Source of the DNA: GWE2-42-39 sp034003625
GTDB lineage: Bacteria > Bacteroidota > Bacteroidia > Bacteroidales > Prolixibacteraceae
NCBI GenBank assembly: GCA_034003625.1
Contig: JAVEYG010000003.1
Location: 62,001 to 126,000 of the forward strand
Direction: 5' to 3'
DNA: 64,000 nucleotides
The notes beneath the pieces were generated by a model. It saw only the letters and a list, made by a program, of their open reading frames with translations. It did no database searches and was not told where the DNA came from. Below, piece after piece: positions 1-10,410 of the stretch (its first letter is position 1; each line of letters opens with the position of its first letter). The position numbers were made by a program, and so were the translations under genes.

Positions 1-2
1 CT

Positions 3-1889
3 GGCGAAAATATTTTCAACGGCGAATACCTGATCAATGCACAGGGCGAAGATGTGGTGGCGGGTATCCGTACCCCACAGCAGATCACCCTTGAAGGGAG
101 CAAACGCTGGGCCGAACTGGCCGGGGTGGGCGAAGCCGAACGTGCGGCTAATTATCCTTCATTAGAAGAAGCAATGCCCGGATTATACAAGGAATTGGAC
201 GCTACCCAGCAAAAATTAGAAAATTATTTCAAAGATATGCAGGACCTTGAATTTACCATCCAGGAAGGGAAATTATGGTTGCTGCAAACACGCAACGGGA
301 AACGCACCGGCGAAGCAATGGTAAACATCGCCATCGACATGTTGAGCGAAGGGATGATTGACGAAAAAACCGCATTACTGCGAATTGAACCAAATAAACT
401 TGACGAGTTACTCCACCCCGTATTCGACACCGATGCGATGAAAAGAGCAACTGTTTTGGCCAAAGGCCTTCCTGCATCTCCTGGAGCCGCTACCGGCCAA
501 ATTGTTTTCTTTGCCGACGAAGCCAATAAATACCCGGTTTCAATCCTGGTACGCATTGAAACTTCTCCTGAAGACCTGGAAGGGATGAACATCGCCAAAG
601 GTATCCTGACAGCCCGTGGAGGGATGACTTCACACGCTGCTGTTGTAGCCCGGGGAATGGGGAAATGTTGCGTTTCAGGCGCCGGCTCGGTAAAGGTTGA
701 TTACAAAACCCGTATAATGACTATCGGCGATAAAAAGTTTAACGAAGGCGACTGGATTTCGCTGAACGGGTCGACCGGAGAGGTTTACGAAGGTAAAGTC
801 CCGACCATGGACCCGGATATTAGCGGAAACTTTGGAAAGATCATGGAACTGGCCGACAAATATACCCGTATGTCAGTCCGCACCAATGCCGACACCCCGC
901 ACGATGCACGTGTGGCCCGTGAGTTTGGCGCAAAAGGGATTGGCCTTTGCCGTACCGAGCACATGTTCTTTGAAGGCGAACGCATTAAGGCAATGCGTGA
1001 AATGATCCTGGCTTCGACTACCGAAGGCCGGGAAAAAGCGCTTGCCAAACTATTGCCTTATCAGCGTGCCGACTTTGAAGGGATTTTTGAAGCAATGAAA
1101 GGATACGGGGTGACCATTCGCCTGCTTGACCCGCCATTACACGAATTTGTTCCTCACCAACAGGCCACACAAAAAGAACTGGCAAAAGAAATGGGCATCT
1201 CAATCGATGCCGTGAGAAATAAAATTGCCGAACTGGAAGAGTTTAACCCGATGCTGGGACACCGCGGCTGCCGCCTGGGGATCACTTATCCTGAAATTAC
1301 AGCCATGCAGGCACGCGCGATCATCGAGGCAGCGATCAACCTGAAACAAAGAGGGATTGATGCCCGACCGGAAATTATGGTCCCGCTGGTAGGCACTGTT
1401 GCCGAACTGAAAAATCAGGCAGAGATCATCCATGCAACCGCAAAAAAAGTATTTGCTGAAAAAGGTGAAAGCATAGAATACTTAGTTGGGACCATGATCG
1501 AGGTTCCGCGCGCAGCGCTCACTGCCGACCATATTGCTGCCGAAGCCGATTTCTTCTCGTTTGGCACCAACGACCTTACCCAGATGACCCTCGGTTATTC
1601 GCGCGACGATGCCGGCAAATTTCTTCCGGTATACCTCGATCGGGGCATCCTGAAACAAGACCCGTTCCAGGTTCTCGACCAGAATGGTGTCGGTCAATTG
1701 GTTGAAATGGGCGTTGCCAAAGGCCGTTCAGTAAAACCAAAACTGAAAGTAGGTATATGCGGCGAACATGGCGGCGAACCAAATTCGGTAATGTTTTGCG
1801 ACAAAGCCGGGATGGACTACGTAAGCTGTTCCCCTTTCCGCGTGCCGATTGCGCGAGTGGCCGCAGCCCAGGCTAACATTAAAAAATAA
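3..1889 (+). CDS. ppdK: Pyruvate, phosphate dikinase, C-terminal part (5' end outside window)
   Basis: Interconverts pyruvate + ATP + Pi and PEP + AMP + PPi in the cytoplasm. The reading frame is open from base 3, where it already matches the nucleotide-binding part of the enzyme (GENIFNGEYLINAQGEDVVAG), so the true start lies upstream of the window. Visible are the swivelling phosphohistidine domain with the catalytic-His motif GGMTSHAAVVARGMG near base 630 and the C-terminal PEP/pyruvate TIM barrel ending in the catalytic-Cys motif GICGEHGGEP near base 1760. The ending (VPIARVAAAQANIKK) is normal, so the 3' end is intact. In anaerobic Bacteroidota the enzyme usually links PEP and pyruvate pools with PPi as energy currency; that role is inferred. 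A strong terminator follows. Confidence 0.95.
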   Translation, partial: GENIFNGEYLINAQGEDVVAGIRTPQQITLEGSKRWAELAGVGEAERAANYPSLEEAMPGLYKELDATQQKLENYFKDMQDLEFTIQEGKLWLLQTRNGKRTGEAMVNIAIDMLSEGMIDEKTALLRIEPNKLDELLHPVFDTDAMKRATVLAKGLPASPGAATGQIVFFADEANKYPVSILVRIETSPEDLEGMNIAKGILTARGGMTSHAAVVARGMGKCCVSGAGSVKVDYKTRIMTIGDKKFNEGDWISLNGSTGEVYEGKVPTMDPDISGNFGKIMELADKYTRMSVRTNADTPHDARVAREFGAKGIGLCRTEHMFFEGERIKAMREMILASTTEGREKALAKLLPYQRADFEGIFEAMKGYGVTIRLLDPPLHEFVPHQQATQKELAKEMGISIDAVRNKIAELEEFNPMLGHRGCRLGITYPEITAMQARAIIEAAINLKQRGIDARPEIMVPLVGTVAELKNQAEIIHATAKKVFAEKGESIEYLVGTMIEVPRAALTADHIAAEADFFSFGTNDLTQMTLGYSRDDAGKFLPVYLDRGILKQDPFQVLDQNGVGQLVEMGVAKGRSVKPKLKVGICGEHGGEPNSVMFCDKAGMDYVSCSPFRVPIARVAAAQANIKK

Positions 1890-1910
1890 ATTGCAGTGCG
1901 TATGAAATAA

Positions 1911-1936
1911 AAAACCTCCCGTTTTCGGGAGGTTTT
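1911..1936 (+). terminator. Rho-independent terminator after ppdK
   Basis: Perfect 11-bp stem (AAAACCTCCCG / CGGGAGGTTTT) with a TTTT loop. The right arm runs into a T-rich tract, 22 bases after the ppdK stop. Confidence 0.9.
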
Positions 1937-2144
1937 TTATTTTGAAACGTTTTTCCGGAAAATCAAACTGCCGCATGTTAAACACTATCTCCACCGGGCA
2001 AACTCAATGCCGAAAATGAAAGCAGGGGACAATTCATCAAACGAATATTGAATCAGGATTCATTTTTTATTTCTAAATAACTACTTTTACCCACTGAATT
2101 TTTAGGGGATTTCTTTCAGAAACAGATAATTTATTCTTCAACAG

Positions 2145-4574
2145 ATGTTTGCGCATATATCTCGGTTTATTCTCAGGAACAGAATTCTTTTAATCGTTGC
2201 TCTTCTGCTGGGGACTGTATTCATGGCGTATAAGGGAAAAAATGTTAAACTTTCGTACGAAAATTCTTCTCTTTTGCCTGAAAAAGACAGCACCCGGGTG
2301 GAATATGAGCAGTTTAAGAAGCTTTTCGGAGAAGACGGAAATATAATTGTAGTTGGAGCAATAAACCCCGATATTTTCAAACTCGATCAGTTTAATGCCT
2401 GGGTTGGTTTAGGGAACGATATTGCCAAAATCGACGGAGTAAAAGAAGTTGTGAGCATTGCCCGTTCAATCAACCTGATAAAAAATGACCCGACCCACCA
2501 ATTTCACATTGCACCGGTTGTAACCCGTGAAGCAAAATCGCAAGCCGAAGTAGACAGCCTGAAAAATGTGATCCTGAAATTAAAAATATACGAAGGCTTG
2601 CTATATAACCCCAAAACCCAGGCAACACTTATGACCGTTACGCTTGACAAGGGCAGGCTGAACGATGCAAGCCGGATCAGACTGGTCGATAACCTTGTGA
2701 AAACTGTTGATGCCTACAAAGAAAAGAACCATGTAAAAGTGCATTGCTCAGGAATGCCTTATATCCGCACAGGTACGATGCAAAAAATAAAACATGAATT
2801 GTTTCTTTTCATCATTCTGAGTATAGTTGTTGCAGCTTCCATCATGTTCCTTTTCTTCCGGTCGTTTAAAGCCGTTTTCAGTTCGCTTTTAATTGTCGCG
2901 ATCAGTATTGTCTGGGTGCTCGGAACGCTGGCGCTTTTCAATTTCAAAATTACAATTCTGACCGGGGTGATCCCCTCCTTAGTAGTTATTATCGTCATTG
3001 AAAATTGTATATATATTCTAAATAAATATCACTGGGAATTCAGGAGCCACGGGAATAAAGCCCGGAGTTTATCCCAGGTTATTCAACGTATCGGCTTCGC
3101 TTCGTTGATGACCAACGCCGCCACAGCACTCGGATTTGCCGCATTTATCGTTATTCCGAACCAAATGCTGCGCGAATTCGGGATTGTTACCTCCATTAAT
3201 ATTATCGTCCTGTATATACTTTGCATCGTTTCCCTGCCCATCATCCTTAGTTTTGTGCCACCGCCACAGGCCCGGCATATCAAACATCTCGACAACAACT
3301 TCCTGGGGACCATTCTCGATAAAATCATTTATCTGATCAGCCATCGCCGCAACCTGATATACTCTATTTCAGGAGGACTTGTTGTGATTGGTTTGATAGG
3401 GCTAAGCATGATGAAAACGTCGGGGAAAATCGTTGATGATTTCAGGCCGGATGATCCGGTTTACATTGACCTTCACTTTTTTGAGGAAAATTTTGGCGGG
3501 GTAATGCCTTTTGAAATTTCAGTCGATGCAAAAAAGAAAAATGGAGCGCTGACCTATCCGACACTGAAAAAGATTGACCAGATGCAAGAAATGATCAACC
3601 AACATCCCGAATTCTCGAAACCTCTGTCGTTGGTTGAAGTTTTTAAATTCGCACGTCAATCGTACTATGGCGGCGATTCCAGTATGTATTCGCTTCCCAG
3701 TTCAATGGAAAGCAAATTCATTTTGGGCTATCTTCCGAAAAACATGGAGAACAATACAGGCACCAGCCTGCTGAGCTCTTTTCTCGACAGTACAAAACAA
3801 ATTACAAGGGTCAGTTTCCAGATGGCCGATGTTCCTACCCGGCACATGGATTCCCTCATGGCCATGATTACACCTCAGATCGACAGTATTTTTGAACCTG
3901 CCAAATACGATGTTACCATTACCGGGAATGGTGTGGTTTATGCAAAGGGGACCAATTTCCTTATCAGGAACCTGTTTGAAAGCGTGGCAATCGCCATTAT
4001 TCTGATTTCATTACTGATGGCCCTGTTGTTTTCATCGGTCCGCATGATCATGGTATCGATGATCCCAAATATTATTCCACTGATTATAACGGCGGCAATC
4101 ATGGGTTTCAGCGGTATCCCGATCAAACCGTCCACCATCATCGTATTCAGTATCGCACTGGGGATTTCGGTCGACAATGCCATCCAATACCTCTCGCGTT
4201 ACAGGCACGAACTGAAACTAACCAACAGGAATATTAAACAATCGGCGCTTAGCGCCTTGCACGAAGCTGGTTTCAGCATGATTTACACAAGCATTGTACT
4301 GGTATTGGGGTTCAGCGTTTTTATCGTTTCCGAATTTGGCGGGACACAAGCTTTGGGGATACTCATTTCCACCACCCTGCTCATTGCAATGTTTTTCAAT
4401 ATCTTAGTTCTTCCTTCCCTTTTGCTCACGCTCGACAAGCGATTGATGAGCAAAGCGTTTACCGAACCTCTTATTGAGATTTACGATGAAGAAGATGAAA
4501 TCAACGAGGAAGACAAACCTGCCGACATTCTGAAGGAAGAATATCAGGAAATGCCCCAAAAAGTAACAGGATAG
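2145..4574 (+). CDS. MMPL/RND-superfamily transporter
   Basis: An 809-residue inner-membrane protein with the two-fold RND layout. There is one N-terminal membrane helix (about residues 11-30), a soluble loop, five helices (about 219-372), another single helix (about 402-426), a second loop, and five helices (about 612-766). The second helix bundle carries an acidic residue in GISVDNAIQ, the usual proton-relay position; the matching place in the first bundle reads VIIVIENCIYI, with Glu instead of Asp. The acidic C-tail (about 790-805, DEEDEINEEDK) is cytoplasmic. The family exports lipids, hopanoids or other hydrophobic compounds; the substrate cannot be read from sequence. It has no adaptor gene directly beside it and appears monocistronic. 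Start is ATG 2145; the ribosome-binding site is weak, as is common in this phylum. Confidence 0.85.
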   Translation: MFAHISRFILRNRILLIVALLLGTVFMAYKGKNVKLSYENSSLLPEKDSTRVEYEQFKKLFGEDGNIIVVGAINPDIFKLDQFNAWVGLGNDIAKIDGVKEVVSIARSINLIKNDPTHQFHIAPVVTREAKSQAEVDSLKNVILKLKIYEGLLYNPKTQATLMTVTLDKGRLNDASRIRLVDNLVKTVDAYKEKNHVKVHCSGMPYIRTGTMQKIKHELFLFIILSIVVAASIMFLFFRSFKAVFSSLLIVAISIVWVLGTLALFNFKITILTGVIPSLVVIIVIENCIYILNKYHWEFRSHGNKARSLSQVIQRIGFASLMTNAATALGFAAFIVIPNQMLREFGIVTSINIIVLYILCIVSLPIILSFVPPPQARHIKHLDNNFLGTILDKIIYLISHRRNLIYSISGGLVVIGLIGLSMMKTSGKIVDDFRPDDPVYIDLHFFEENFGGVMPFEISVDAKKKNGALTYPTLKKIDQMQEMINQHPEFSKPLSLVEVFKFARQSYYGGDSSMYSLPSSMESKFILGYLPKNMENNTGTSLLSSFLDSTKQITRVSFQMADVPTRHMDSLMAMITPQIDSIFEPAKYDVTITGNGVVYAKGTNFLIRNLFESVAIAIILISLLMALLFSSVRMIMVSMIPNIIPLIITAAIMGFSGIPIKPSTIIVFSIALGISVDNAIQYLSRYRHELKLTNRNIKQSALSALHEAGFSMIYTSIVLVLGFSVFIVSEFGGTQALGILISTTLLIAMFFNILVLPSLLLTLDKRLMSKAFTEPLIEIYDEEDEINEEDKPADILKEEYQEMPQKVTG

Positions 4575-4840
4575 ATTTTTAGCCTGCATAAAAACTTTTC
4601 CTATCGGACCACGTTGCCATTGCCTAAACATTGGCTCCTGGCTCCTTTGTGTTGCCGGGCACTGAACCGTTAGTTTCAGAAGAATCTTCACCCATGAAAC
4701 GGCCAATATCTAATATTTTACTGATTTTCTGGCATATAGCCACGAAAAATATGCTTATACAAACGTAAAAATTTGTTAATGGAAAATAATTAGCGTTTTG
4801 CAAACGCATATTTTATAAAAATTATTGGTTAAACTTGTAT
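4575..4840. other. Intergenic region without recognisable gene
   Basis: About 266 bases after the MMPL gene. No coding frame with family-like sequence, no RNA gene and no clear promoter was seen; it leads into the hairpin at 4841. Confidence 0.5.
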
Positions 4841-4882
4841 GCTTCTGAAAAGACACGCCTGTCAGCGTGTCTTTTCAGAAGC
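4841..4882. repeat. Perfect 18-bp inverted repeat upstream of efflux operon
   Basis: Arms 4841-4858 and 4865-4882 are exact reverse complements (GCTTCTGAAAAGACACGC) around a 6-base loop CTGTCA. There is no T-tract on either strand after the stem. It ends 28 bases before the adaptor start codon, so it may be an operator, an mRNA 5' hairpin or a small dispersed palindrome. Confidence 0.8.
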
Positions 4883-4910
4883 CAAAACTTAAATCAACTC
4901 TCATTTTCCG

Positions 4911-5963
4911 ATGAAAAAATCATTTTTATACTATTGTCTTGGAGCCCTATTGGCAGGACTTCTGGTTTATTCATGCAAACACGCAAATGATGGAGGCAAC
5001 AAACGAAATTTTTCCCAGGTAATGGTTGCGGAAGGATATGTCGTAAAGCCCGCTCATTTCGAGAACAACCTGACGGCGACAGCCAACCTGCTCCCTTTTG
5101 AGACTGTTGACATAAAAACCCCGGTGGCCGGAACAGTTATGTCTATCCATTTCAAGGAAGGACAGAAAGTAAACAAGGGGCAATCGCTTATCCAGATTGA
5201 CGACCGCGTCTGGAAAGCTCAGATCAAAGGGCTGAAAGCACAACTTGCCGCAGGAAAAGAAGAACTTCAGCGAAAAGAAGCACTGCTAAAAGCAGAAGGG
5301 GCCAGCCAGGAAGAAGTGGACCTTGCCCGTTCAGGAGTGCTGCAATTAGAAGCAAAAATTGAGGAATTATCAGTTTATGTGAGCCTTGCCAGCGTACCTG
5401 CTCCTTTCAGCGGGCAAGTGGGCATGCGCGATTTCAGTGTCGGGGCATACCTCCCTCAGGGACAGGTTATCACGCAAATCGCCCAGTCCGACAAGCTGAA
5501 AGTCGACTTTAACCTGCCAGGCAGGTACATCAGCCAGTTAGCAGCAGGAAAAGAAGTAAAAGTATTTTTCCACAACGATACCCTGACAGCCTCCATATAT
5601 GCTGTGAACCCGCTGATCAGCGAAAATACACGCACTATTCAGGTACGGGCTTTGCTCGACAACCGGAACAACTGGTTGCCCGGTGATTTTGCCCAGGCAT
5701 CCTTAATACTGGATGTGCAGGATTCGGCGTTGGTGGTCCCTTCCCAACTGATTATTCCTGAGCTGGGGGCCGAAATCGTATTCATCTGTAAAAACGGAAA
5801 AGCGGTTAAACAAAAAGTGTCGACAGGGGTGCGTACCGGCAAATTGGCGCTTGTCACCCGGGGGTTAACCGCAGGTGACACACTGCTGGCTACCGGACTG
5901 GTACAGGTACGTGAAGGGATACCGGTAAAAATTACAAAAACAGCAAGCTCTGCCGAATTATGA
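4911..5963 (+). CDS. RND efflux periplasmic adaptor (membrane fusion protein)
   Basis: A 350-residue adaptor of the HlyD/AcrA type that bridges the inner-membrane pump and outer-membrane channel. The N-terminus has a hydrophobic signal ending at a Cys (LLVYSC, residue about 22), so it is probably a lipoprotein with a loose Bacteroidota lipobox. A split biotinyl-lipoyl-like domain follows (VDIKTPVAGTVMSIHFKEGQKVNKGQ, then VPAPFSGQVGMRDFSVGAYL) on either side of a short alpha-helical hairpin (about 95-150). A beta-barrel and membrane-proximal domain complete it. Its stop overlaps the start of the pump gene (ATGA), so the two are translationally coupled. The drug or metabolite exported is unknown. 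Confidence 0.9.
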   Translation: MKKSFLYYCLGALLAGLLVYSCKHANDGGNKRNFSQVMVAEGYVVKPAHFENNLTATANLLPFETVDIKTPVAGTVMSIHFKEGQKVNKGQSLIQIDDRVWKAQIKGLKAQLAAGKEELQRKEALLKAEGASQEEVDLARSGVLQLEAKIEELSVYVSLASVPAPFSGQVGMRDFSVGAYLPQGQVITQIAQSDKLKVDFNLPGRYISQLAAGKEVKVFFHNDTLTASIYAVNPLISENTRTIQVRALLDNRNNWLPGDFAQASLILDVQDSALVVPSQLIIPELGAEIVFICKNGKAVKQKVSTGVRTGKLALVTRGLTAGDTLLATGLVQVREGIPVKITKTASSAEL

Positions 5964-8900
5964 CATTATCAGACCTCAGTATAAAACGTCCGGTAACGGC
6001 AACTGTTTTTGCCATTGCCATTGTCCTTTTCGGTGCAGTCGGGTTCCTGTCGCTGGGTGTTCGCGAATATCCCAGTGTCGACCCTCCTGTGGTGACCGTC
6101 TCGACCAGTTACCCCGGCGCCAATGCCGAAATTATTGAATCACAAATTACTGAACCCATCGAAGAATCGATCAACAGCATTGACGGGATCAAAACCCTGA
6201 GTTCGGTAAGTTCCGATGGACGAAGCTCGATCACCATTGAGTTTGATACCGGCAGGGACCTTGACAATGCAGCCAACGACGTACGCGATAAAGTAGCAGG
6301 GTCGGTCCGGAACCTGCCCCCCGATGCAGAAGCCCCTGTGGTTTCAAAAGCGGACGCCGATGCCCAGACCATTCTCACCATTACTGTCCAGAGTAGTAAA
6401 CGCAGCCTGCTCGAGCTTTCAGAAATAGGGAACAATATTTTTAAGGAACGGCTTCAGACCATTTCGGGAGTAAGCAGCATCCGTATCTGGGGCGAACGGA
6501 AATATGCCATGCGTATCGAGCTTGATCCCGCCAAGCTGGAAGCATACGGAATAACGCCAACGGATGTCAGTTCGGCTCTTTCCGGACAAAATGTGGAATT
6601 ACCGGCTGGAAGGCTGGAAGGAGAAAATACTGAATATACCATCCGGGCGCTGGGGCGTTTAAACACGCCGGATGAATTGAGCCGGATGATTATTGCCAAA
6701 AGGGAAAAAGTATTGGTTCGCTTATCGGATCTGGGAACTGTACGTATGGGCGCAGAGAACGAACGGACCATCATGCGTGGCAATAACATGGTACCGATGA
6801 TCGGGATTGCCCTGCAACCCCAGCCGGGAGCCAATTATATCGAAATCGTTGACGAAGCATTCCGCCGTGTGGAACAGATAAAAAAAGAAATGCCAGAAGA
6901 CATTGAACTGGACATTGCCCTTGATACTACTATCAGCATCCGAAAAGCTATCAGCGAAGTAGAAGAAACCATTTTCATCTCTTTTATGCTGGTGCTGCTG
7001 GTCGTATTCTTTTTCCTGAGAAGCTGGCGCACAACCATGATCCCCATTATCACAATCCCGATCTCATTAATTGGGACCTACTTCATTTTATACATTGCCG
7101 GGTATTCCATCAATGTCCTGACCCTTCTGGGAACAGTACTGGCGACCGGCCTTGTGGTCGACGATGCCATTGTAGTACTGGAAAATATCTATACCAAAGT
7201 AGAAAAAGGCATGACTCCTCTTCAGGCAGCCTTCAAAGGTTCGCGGGAAGTTTTCTTTGCCGTTATTTCAACTTCCGTCAGTTTGATTTGTGTGTTCCTT
7301 CCCATCTTTTTCCTTCAGGGGCTTACAGGGCGCTTGTTCCGCGAATTTGCAATGGTAGTGGCGAGCTCTATCCTAATCTCAACCTTTGTATCTTTGTCGC
7401 TGACCCCGATGATGAGTTCGCGGATTCTACGAAAAAGCAAACGGAACAAAGGCCTGATGAGAAGTTTTAAAACAATAGTCGACTCTCTGACTTCAGGATA
7501 TTCCCGTCTTTTAAAGGCATTTATGAAGAAACGCTGGCTGGCTTTCCCGGTTGTGCTTGTTACTGCCGGATTGATTGCCTTGTTTGGTGCCAGTCTGCAG
7601 CAGGAACTGGCCCCGCTTGAAGACAAAAGCCGCATCCGGTTGTCGTCAACCGCGCCGGAGGGCACTTCATACGGAGCAATGGACGCATATCAGCAAAAAC
7701 TGATGCTGATGATGGATACTCTTCCTGAAAAAAAATTCCTGATGGGAATTACGGCATTTGGGGGAGGTTCATCGTCCTCTTCAAATTCTGCCTTTGTGCG
7801 TATCTCGTTATTGCCTCCCGATGAACGGGAACGCAGCCAGATGGAAATCACCCAGGAATTGAGTCAGTTGGTGAAGAAGTACAACTTTGCACAAACATTA
7901 GTCGTACAGGAACCAACCATCAGCGCCAGCCGCGGGGGACGAAGCAGTCTGCCTGTCCAGTTTGTAATTCAGGCACCCGACTTGCAACGTCTTCGCAAGG
8001 TCATTCCTGAATTCATGGAAAAAGCGCAAGCCGACCCGACTTTCGATGCCGTAACCATCGACCTGAAATTTAACAAACCGGAATATTCCATCAGTATAAT
8101 GCGTGATAAAGCTCTCGACATGGGGATTTCGGTCACCGATATTGCCCGGACCATCCAGACATATCTGAGCGAACAACGTATCGGATATTTTATAAAGGAT
8201 GGAAAACAATATTATATTATTGCCGCTGCCAACAAAGAAAACAGGAACGAACCGTTCGACCTGGCCCGGATGTCAGTCCGGAACCGTTCAGGAGAAATGG
8301 TTACCCTCGACAATCTTGTTGAAATGAAATTTGACAGTCGCCCGCCGCAGTTGCTGCGGTTTAACCGGTATGTTTCCGCTACTGTTTCGGCAGCTCCCGC
8401 CGAAGGAAAAACCATCGGCGACGGGATCAATGCCATGCACCGTATTGCCGATGAAGTATTAGACGATTCGTTCAGTACTGCACTGACCGGCAGTTCTTCC
8501 GATTTTGCCGAAAGTTCAGGAAACATTTTATTGATCTTTATTTTTGCACTAATCCTGATATACCTTACGCTGGCTGTTCAGTTTGAGAGTTTCCGCGACC
8601 CGCTGACGATCATGTTTACCGTTCCTCTGGCATTGGCCGGAGCGCTCATGTCGTTGTTCATTTTCGGGCACACCCTGAATATTTTCAGTGAAATCGGGAT
8701 TATCGTACTGGTGGGGATTGTCACGAAAAACGGGATACTGATCGTTGAGTTTGCCAACCAGAAAAGAGAACAGGGACTGTCGGTCATAGATGCTTCCATA
8801 GAAGCCTCAATACAGCGCTTCCGCCCAATCCTGATGACCAGCCTGGCAACAGTGTTGGGGGCATTGCCCATCGCACTTGCCCTTGGCGACGCGTCGACCA

Positions 8901-9034
8901 GTCGTATCCCGATGGGAATTTCCATTATCGGCGGACTTATCTTCTCGCTGATCCTGACCTTGTTTGTCATCCCGTCGCTTTATACCTACATTGCTGATAA
9001 AACAAAAAAAGTTTATGCAGAAGAAGATGAATAA
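5960..9034 (+). CDS. RND efflux pump, inner-membrane subunit (HAE1 family)
   Basis: A 1024-residue AcrB/MexB-like proton-drug antiporter. It has one N-terminal helix, a large periplasmic loop, a five-helix bundle (about 335-480), another single helix near 520-540, a second periplasmic loop and a final bundle (about 845-1010). The proton-relay Asp pair is present in GLVVDDAIVVLENI near residue 401. The C-terminal half contains the usual GIVTKNGILIVEFANQ motif. Length is normal for the family. It overlaps the adaptor by 4 bp (ATGA) and the outer-membrane factor by 8 bp, giving a compact three-gene efflux operon. Substrate range is not predictable. Confidence 0.95.
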   Translation: MTLSDLSIKRPVTATVFAIAIVLFGAVGFLSLGVREYPSVDPPVVTVSTSYPGANAEIIESQITEPIEESINSIDGIKTLSSVSSDGRSSITIEFDTGRDLDNAANDVRDKVAGSVRNLPPDAEAPVVSKADADAQTILTITVQSSKRSLLELSEIGNNIFKERLQTISGVSSIRIWGERKYAMRIELDPAKLEAYGITPTDVSSALSGQNVELPAGRLEGENTEYTIRALGRLNTPDELSRMIIAKREKVLVRLSDLGTVRMGAENERTIMRGNNMVPMIGIALQPQPGANYIEIVDEAFRRVEQIKKEMPEDIELDIALDTTISIRKAISEVEETIFISFMLVLLVVFFFLRSWRTTMIPIITIPISLIGTYFILYIAGYSINVLTLLGTVLATGLVVDDAIVVLENIYTKVEKGMTPLQAAFKGSREVFFAVISTSVSLICVFLPIFFLQGLTGRLFREFAMVVASSILISTFVSLSLTPMMSSRILRKSKRNKGLMRSFKTIVDSLTSGYSRLLKAFMKKRWLAFPVVLVTAGLIALFGASLQQELAPLEDKSRIRLSSTAPEGTSYGAMDAYQQKLMLMMDTLPEKKFLMGITAFGGGSSSSSNSAFVRISLLPPDERERSQMEITQELSQLVKKYNFAQTLVVQEPTISASRGGRSSLPVQFVIQAPDLQRLRKVIPEFMEKAQADPTFDAVTIDLKFNKPEYSISIMRDKALDMGISVTDIARTIQTYLSEQRIGYFIKDGKQYYIIAAANKENRNEPFDLARMSVRNRSGEMVTLDNLVEMKFDSRPPQLLRFNRYVSATVSAAPAEGKTIGDGINAMHRIADEVLDDSFSTALTGSSSDFAESSGNILLIFIFALILIYLTLAVQFESFRDPLTIMFTVPLALAGALMSLFIFGHTLNIFSEIGIIVLVGIVTKNGILIVEFANQKREQGLSVIDASIEASIQRFRPILMTSLATVLGALPIALALGDASTSRIPMGISIIGGLIFSLILTLFVIPSLYTYIADKTKKVYAEEDE

Positions 9035-10337
9035 AATTATCCTGACCATATTCCTGTTGATGCTTGCAGGAAAGCACCAGGCACAGGAACCTGTATCTCT
9101 TCCCATCCTGATTGACCGTGTACTGACAGAAAACTATCAGATTAAAATCGTACGGAACGAGGCATTACAGGCAAGCAACAACAATACGTTGGGAAATGCA
9201 GGCTTCCTTCCTTCTGTCGGTGTCCAGGGAACCACGTCGGGAGCAACCAATAACACCCACCAGGAGCTTTTCAATGGTACCATCAGGGACGGAGAAGATG
9301 CGAAAAGTAAAGTGTACAGTACTCTGGTCGAGGCCAACTGGACTATTTTCGATGGGTTCAGGATGTTTGCCCAACGCGATAAACTTTCGTTACTGGAACA
9401 AATCGGCTCTATTGACGCCCGTTATTTCATGGAGCAGACCATTGCCGATGTCTCGGTGGCTTATTATCAATTAGTAAAAGAAATGACCCTGCTCCACAAC
9501 CTTCGGAAAACCTGCAATGTTTCACGGTTCCGTTTCCGTCTGGAAGAAAAGAAAAAGCAAGTAGGCAGCAGCACGGCCCTCGCGTATAATCTGGCAATGA
9601 TGGATTACCATGCCGACAGCCTTGATGTAATCAGTCAGGAACAGTTGATAAAAAGCCTGCAGATTGAACTGAACCGCCTGGCGCGTAACAATCCCGAGTC
9701 GCCGCTTGTTCCTGCCGACCATGAATTTAACCCAGAGGGGATTGCTGCAAGGGAATTGTTAACGGAACAAGCCATTCAAGCCAATAAAAATATCCGACTG
9801 GCACAAATACAGGAATTGATCGCTGAGAAAAATGTGCGGATACAGCAGGCAGCTCGTTATCCGCAAATCGATGTGTATGGACGCTATTCCTATTCAAAAC
9901 AAACCAACGAAGTAGGAGTTACCCAGTTAAACCGAACGTACGGGCGTACATTCGGGATTACTGTCCGTTTTAACCTGTACAACGGAGGGACCCTGAACAA
10001 AGCCATTGCCAACGAAAAACTGGCCAGCGAAAACAGTATACTGACGCGGCAGAATACGACCGAATTAATTACTGCTGACATACTGGATAACTATTACGAA
10101 TATCAATCGCTGGTAAAACAGCAGGCGCTGGCGCGCGAAAATATCCGTTTGGCTGAAAAATCGCAGGAAATAGCCCGTACCCAGTTTGAAAAAGGCGCGA
10201 TTGACGGATATGATTTCCGGCAAACCCAGCTTTCGGTGATCAATGCACAAAACCGGCTTACCCAGATTGGTTTTTCGATCAAGGTTTTAGAAATTGAAAT
10301 CAACCGGCTTACCGGGAAACTGAAAAACTTATTGTAG
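9027..10337 (+). CDS. Outer-membrane efflux protein (TolC family)
   Basis: The outer-membrane channel of the tripartite pump, about 436 residues. The start at ATG 9027 gives a clean signal peptide (MNKIILTIFLLMLAGKHQAQ) and overlaps the pump stop; an in-frame ATG at 9015 is an alternative adding four residues. Two OEP-type repeats of long amphipathic helices are visible (about 20-200 and 215-430), with typical Asn/Gln/Ala-rich coiled-coil sequence and short beta segments such as the YGRYSYSKQ and TFGITVRFNLYNGG regions. Last gene of the operon; the gene after it is on the other strand. Confidence 0.88.
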   Translation: MNKIILTIFLLMLAGKHQAQEPVSLPILIDRVLTENYQIKIVRNEALQASNNNTLGNAGFLPSVGVQGTTSGATNNTHQELFNGTIRDGEDAKSKVYSTLVEANWTIFDGFRMFAQRDKLSLLEQIGSIDARYFMEQTIADVSVAYYQLVKEMTLLHNLRKTCNVSRFRFRLEEKKKQVGSSTALAYNLAMMDYHADSLDVISQEQLIKSLQIELNRLARNNPESPLVPADHEFNPEGIAARELLTEQAIQANKNIRLAQIQELIAEKNVRIQQAARYPQIDVYGRYSYSKQTNEVGVTQLNRTYGRTFGITVRFNLYNGGTLNKAIANEKLASENSILTRQNTTELITADILDNYYEYQSLVKQQALARENIRLAEKSQEIARTQFEKGAIDGYDFRQTQLSVINAQNRLTQIGFSIKVLEIEINRLTGKLKNLL

Positions 10338-10410
10338 GGCATGTTGACGTACTGTTGACCGGGAGCCATGCCGTCCCCGCAAATTATTTCAGGGAAGACA
10401 AAAAATTTAG

